Assembly (NCBI GenBank): GCA_947475855.1 | Contig: CANJPN010000272.1 | Coordinates: 1 to 8,051, forward strand | Reading direction: 5' to 3' | Length of the DNA: 8,051 nt | Source: Bradyrhizobiaceae bacterium | GTDB taxonomy: Bacteria > Pseudomonadota > Alphaproteobacteria > Rhizobiales > Hyphomicrobiaceae | Part shown: piece by piece, positions 5,264-8,051 of the stretch | How positions within the stretch are numbered: position 1 is the first letter of the stretch | Layout of the letters: each line of letters begins with the position of its first letter | Translations under genes and position numbers: made by a program | Notes under the pieces: generated by a model | The model's database searches: none | What the model was told of the DNA's origin: nothing | Seen by the model: only the letters and a program-made list of their open reading frames with translations

Positions 5264-7090
5264 ATGGAACTGCGCAATATCGCGATCATCGCACACGTCG
5301 ACCACGGCAAGACGACGCTGGTCGATGGGCTGCTCAAGCAGTCCGGCGCCTTCCGGGAAAACCAGAAGGTCGTCTCCCAGGCTATGGATAGCAACGATCT
5401 GGAGCGCGAGAGGGGCATCACGATCCTCGCCAAGTGCACCTCGATCGAGTGGAAAGGCACCCGCATCAACATCGTCGACACGCCAGGCCACGCCGACTTC
5501 GGCGGTGAGGTCGAGCGTATCCTGAACATGGTCGACGGCGTTGTCGTGCTGGTCGACGCCTCCGAAGGTCCGCTGCCGCAAACCAAATTCGTCGTCTCCA
5601 AGGCGCTGAAGCAGGGACTTCGGCCGATCGTCGCCATCAACAAGATCGACCGCCCGGACGAACGCCACAACGACGTTCTGAACGAGATCTTCGATCTGTT
5701 CGCCAATCTCGATGCGACCGACGAGCAGCTCGACTTCCCCGTTCTTTACGGCTCCGGCCGCGACGGCTGGATGGCCGAGAACCCGATGGGCCCGAAGAAG
5801 GACCTGTCGCCGATGTTCGATCTCGTCCTGCGCCATGTGCCGCCGCCGACGGTCGAAGAGGGGCCGTTCCGGATGCTGGCGACGACACTCGAGGCCGACC
5901 CGTATCTGGGCCGTATCCTGACGGGGCGCATCTCCTCGGGCGTCATCAGGCCGAACCAGATCATCAAGACCATGCGCCGTGACGGTCTCCTGCTGGAGAC
6001 GACGCGCGTGACGAAGGTGCTGGCCTTCCGCGGCCTCGAGCGCACCGCCGTCGAACTGGCTGAAGCCGGCGACATCGTCGCTCTGGCGGGCATCACCGAA
6101 GCGACGGTTGCCGATACGTTGTGCGATCCGGCGGTCGAAAAGCCCATCCTGGGCCAGCCTGTCGATCCGCCGACGCTGTCGATGACCTTCCGCATCAACG
6201 ACAGCCCGTTCGCCGGCCGCGAAGGCGACAAGGTGCAGAGCCGCGTCATCCGCGACCGCCTGCTCAAGGAAGCCGAGCGCAACATCGCGTTCCGAATCAC
6301 TGAGATGCCGGATGCCGACAGCTTCGACGTCGCCGGTCGCGGCGAGTTGCAGCTTGGCATCCTGATCGAGACGATGCGCCGCGAAGGCTTCGAACTCACG
6401 GTCTCGCGGCCTCGCGTCGTCATGCGCCTGGACGAGGAGACGCAACAGCGCCTCGAGCCTGTCGAGGAAGTGATCGTCGACGTCGACGAGCAGTATTCCG
6501 GCGTCGTCGTGCAGGGCCTTGCCGAGCGTAAGGGCGAGTTGAAGGAGATGCGCCCGTCCGGTGGCGGCCGCCAGCGTCTCGTCTTCATCGTGCCGACACG
6601 CGGCCTGATCGGCTACCAGGGCGAAGTGCTGACCGATACGCGCGGCACTGCGGTCATCAACCGCCTGTTCCACGCATACGTCCCCCACAAGGGCGAGATG
6701 GCCGGCCGCCGCAATGGCGTTCTGATCTCGAACGGCATGGGCGAATCCACGGCCTATGCGCTGTTCTACCTTCAGGATCGCGGCTCGCTGATGATCGATC
6801 CGCAGACCAAGGTCTACGAGGGCATGATCGTTGGTCAGCACAGCCGCGACAACGATCTGATCGTAAACGTGGTCCAGGGCAAGAAGCTCACCAACATCCG
6901 CTCCGCCGGCAAGGACGAGGCGCTGACGATGACGCCGCCGATGCGCATGACGCTCGAGCGCGCGATGTCCTACATCGAGGAGGACGAGCTGGTCGAGATC
7001 ACGCCGAAGTCGATCCGCCTGCGCAAGAAGTGGCTCGACGAGAACGAGCGCAAGAAGCAGAGCCGCAAGAAGGAAGCCGTCGAAGGGTGA
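5264..7090 (+). CDS. typA: Translational GTPase TypA/BipA
   Basis: TypA (BipA) is a ribosome-binding GTPase related to EF-G and LepA, linked to ribosome assembly and growth at low temperature or under stress. The product has 608 residues, the usual family length. GTPase motifs are complete: AHVDHGKT (10-17), RGITI (50-54), DTPGHADFGGEV (72-83), NKID (126-129) and SGRDGW (164-169). These are followed by the beta-barrel domain (about 200-300), EF-G-like domain III (including the AGRGELQLGILIETMRREG segment), domain V, and the TypA-specific C-terminal domain (from about 480) with the block around VPHKGEMAGRRNGVLIS and a very basic tail (KKWLDENERKKQSRKKEAVEG). The ATG at 5264 gives the standard family N-terminus MELRNIAIIAHVDHGK. 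A GTG at 5243 would add seven residues but is less likely, since the purine-rich site AAGAGAG (5253-5259) lies just upstream of 5264. It seems to be transcribed alone. Identification is very secure. Confidence 0.97.
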   Translation: MELRNIAIIAHVDHGKTTLVDGLLKQSGAFRENQKVVSQAMDSNDLERERGITILAKCTSIEWKGTRINIVDTPGHADFGGEVERILNMVDGVVVLVDASEGPLPQTKFVVSKALKQGLRPIVAINKIDRPDERHNDVLNEIFDLFANLDATDEQLDFPVLYGSGRDGWMAENPMGPKKDLSPMFDLVLRHVPPPTVEEGPFRMLATTLEADPYLGRILTGRISSGVIRPNQIIKTMRRDGLLLETTRVTKVLAFRGLERTAVELAEAGDIVALAGITEATVADTLCDPAVEKPILGQPVDPPTLSMTFRINDSPFAGREGDKVQSRVIRDRLLKEAERNIAFRITEMPDADSFDVAGRGELQLGILIETMRREGFELTVSRPRVVMRLDEETQQRLEPVEEVIVDVDEQYSGVVVQGLAERKGELKEMRPSGGGRQRLVFIVPTRGLIGYQGEVLTDTRGTAVINRLFHAYVPHKGEMAGRRNGVLISNGMGESTAYALFYLQDRGSLMIDPQTKVYEGMIVGQHSRDNDLIVNVVQGKKLTNIRSAGKDEALTMTPPMRMTLERAMSYIEEDELVEITPKSIRLRKKWLDENERKKQSRKKEAVEG

Positions 7091-7165
7091 ACGCAGCGCC
7101 TGCAGACGAACGGCGCATTGCGCGCGTTTCGATGACACGCGCATCGGGATAAGCCAATTCTTGTC

Positions 7166-7267
7166 ATCCCGGTGCTTGTCACCGGGATCTATCGTGCCAC
7201 AATCCCCAGCCTCGATATTGTTGGCTCGAGATTGTCGGATCCTGGATCCCGGGGACGAGCCCCGGGA
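7166..7267 (+). repeat. Double-hairpin intergenic repeat, copy 2
   Basis: Hairpin A is ATCCCGGTG (7166-7174), loop CTTGT, arm CACCGGGAT (7180-7188). Hairpin B is TCCCGGGG (7247-7254), loop ACGAG, arm CCCCGGGA (7260-7267). The spacer is 58 bases and only partly resembles that of copy 1, with a recognisable shared GCCAC/GCACCAC-ATC stretch beside hairpin A. Stems are identical to copy 1 except for one lost pair in B; the loop of B is identical and the loop of A differs at one base. This copy lies just after typA, so both copies sit downstream of a well-conserved gene and are read in the direction of that gene (A first, then B). Confidence 0.8.
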
Positions 7268-7407
7268 AGACCCGGGGCGGGCCGATGACGTGAATCGCCC
7301 TGGCGCACACGAGGCCCCCGGCGTCCGCACGCTTGATCTTGGACGAGACTTTCGCTAGCGCCATCGGCAGGAATGACGTGGCGCTGGCCGTGGCGCCGCC
7401 CGAACCC

Positions 7408-7412
7408 GAGGA
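7408..7412 (+). promoter_or_regulatory. Shine-Dalgarno that fixes a GTG start
   Basis: GAGGA lies eight bases before the GTG at 7421. An in-frame ATG at 7373 has AGGA directly touching it, which is too close, and would add sixteen residues rich in Trp, Arg and Pro that do not look like protein. The GTG is therefore the better start for the dehydratase gene. Confidence 0.65.
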
Positions 7413-7420
7413 CAAGAGCC

Positions 7421-8051
7421 GTGACCAGCTCCAAGATCGTGCTTATCGACCGTCACCCAGGCCGCTCGGCCCAGACTATCGGCACGGCCCGCTGGCTCGG
7501 CACCGATCCCGATCTGATCCACGAGCCGTCCGTCGGCGTCGTCGGCACCAAGGGCGACAGCCAGTGTTATCTCGGCGTGCTGGCGAAGGTCGAGGCGATC
7601 CACGAGAAGCTCAAGGCGCGCATCGGCACCGGGCCAGGACAGCTCAAGCTGCGTCTCGTCCAGCCCGAGTACACCATTGCGACCTCGGACGGCATTCGCA
7701 ATGGCACGCGCGAGATGCGTTACTCTCTGATCGGCCGCGAGGTGACCAACGACGCGATGTGCGAGCACCTCGAAGCGACGGGCCTCGCCGGCACCATCGC
7801 GGTCGTCGCGTGCGACAAGCCGCCGGTCGGCACGCTCGCCGCCATGCTCGAGCACAATCAGCCGGCGATCATCATGTCGGACGGAACGATCCGGCCCGGT
7901 CACGATCCCAAGACGGGCGAAGCACTCGACATCGTCAGCGCGTATCAGGTCGCCGGTCATCCGGACGCCGCCTATCGCCATCACATCGCCTGCCACGCCT
8001 GCCCCGGCATCGGTAGCTGCGGCGGCATGTTCACTTACAACACCATGCAGA
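7421..8051 (+). CDS. Divergent IlvD/Edd-family dehydratase (dihydroxy-acid dehydratase-like), 5' part only
   Basis: The first 210 residues are present and the gene runs off the window; the family is usually about 550-620 residues long. IlvD enzymes dehydrate 2,3-dihydroxy acids in valine, leucine and isoleucine synthesis; Edd and sugar-acid dehydratases are relatives. Family marks are SDGIRNGTREMRYSLIGREV (89-108), ACDK (130-133) with the lysine that is carbamylated for metal binding, DGTIRPG (154-160), and HACPGIGSCGGMFTYNTMQ (192-210). Cys49, Cys131 and Cys200 fall at the expected iron-sulfur ligand places, and the GTIRPG and GSCGGM forms resemble the [2Fe-2S] class. Differences from true IlvD are clear: CDKPPVGTLAAML replaces CDKxxPGxLMA, and the acidic residue normally before GMxYSL is replaced by Arg, with Glu in the Gly position. 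The N-terminus also lacks the usual WNExxPCN segment, reading GDSQCYLG instead. The substrate may therefore not be the branched-chain intermediate. The GTG start is supported by GAGGA eight bases upstream. Confidence 0.85.
   Translation, partial: MTSSKIVLIDRHPGRSAQTIGTARWLGTDPDLIHEPSVGVVGTKGDSQCYLGVLAKVEAIHEKLKARIGTGPGQLKLRLVQPEYTIATSDGIRNGTREMRYSLIGREVTNDAMCEHLEATGLAGTIAVVACDKPPVGTLAAMLEHNQPAIIMSDGTIRPGHDPKTGEALDIVSAYQVAGHPDAAYRHHIACHACPGIGSCGGMFTYNTMQ

Larger units (their letters stand above)
7091..7420. other. Intergenic region between typA and the dehydratase gene
   Basis: This 330-base gap holds no supported gene. After the typA stop, a weak stem-loop is possible (TGCGCG at 7119-7124 with CGCGCA at 7138-7143, 13-base loop). 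The double-hairpin repeat copy 2 follows at 7166-7267, and then about 150 bases with no clear structure. The Shine-Dalgarno of the next gene lies at the right end. The repeat hairpins are well placed to separate typA transcription from the dehydratase gene, whose promoter is probably within 7270-7400, though I cannot point to a -35/-10 pair. Confidence 0.45.

Noticed and set aside
5180..7330. 716-codon minus-strand open frame covering typA
   Set aside because: It is the antisense shadow of typA, a secure gene; the translation is repetitive in Arg, Asp, Ala, His and Leu and has no recognisable domain.
7179..7415. Small minus-strand frames between typA and the dehydratase gene, with a PGLVPGIQDP peptide
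   Set aside because: The peptide is the translation of repeat copy 2; such frames are common artefacts of this repeat type.
7333..8016. Plus-strand open frame of 227 codons overlapping the dehydratase gene
   Set aside because: Its Arg/His/Pro-rich translation is a frame-shifted shadow; the frame starting at GTG 7421 contains the IlvD/Edd motifs.
1..8051. Defence system, prophage, integron or CRISPR locus
   Set aside because: No spaced direct repeats, integrase, transposase, nuclease or phage protein was seen; the gene content is mainly housekeeping.

Overview
The window looks like chromosomal DNA of a GC-rich alphaproteobacterium, most likely of the Hyphomicrobiales (Rhizobiales) type. Three things suggest this: the high G+C at third codon positions, the alphaproteobacterial style of DapD and of the TonB C-terminal domain, and two copies of a double-hairpin intergenic repeat of a kind familiar from that group. 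This is inference from sequence style; no rRNA or other taxonomic marker is present.

Layout. 1-228: no convincing gene; a G9 tract inside an inverted repeat lies at the very edge. 229-1296 (-): a TonB-family energy transducer with one N-terminal membrane anchor, a long Pro/Gln-rich spacer and a TonB C-terminal domain. 1297-1605: divergent intergenic region. 1606-2262 (+): an Asp/Glu-racemase-fold protein that lacks both catalytic cysteines. 2263-2411: convergent gap with two tandem hairpins. 2412-2840 (-): a small four-helix membrane protein of unknown function. 2841-3065: intergenic gap with repeat copy 1. 3066-3899 (-): dapD. 4004-4792 (-): a hexapeptide-repeat acetyltransferase. 4793-5263: divergent intergenic region. 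5264-7090 (+): typA/bipA. 7091-7420: intergenic region with repeat copy 2. 7421-8051 (+): the first 210 codons of a divergent IlvD/Edd-family dehydratase, which starts at GTG and runs off the window.

How the genes fit together. They are mostly unrelated housekeeping functions: lysine and peptidoglycan precursor synthesis (dapD), a ribosome-associated GTPase (typA), TonB-type energy transduction, and two enzyme-like proteins of uncertain substrate. The acetyltransferase, dapD and the membrane protein are co-oriented, but the repeat hairpins between dapD and the membrane protein argue against a single tight operon.

I see no CRISPR array, transposase, tRNA, rRNA, toxin-antitoxin pair, phage gene or defence gene, and nothing I would call a new system. 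The points most worth checking are the cysteine-less racemase homologue, the divergent dehydratase with an altered metal-site motif, and the paired double-hairpin repeats.
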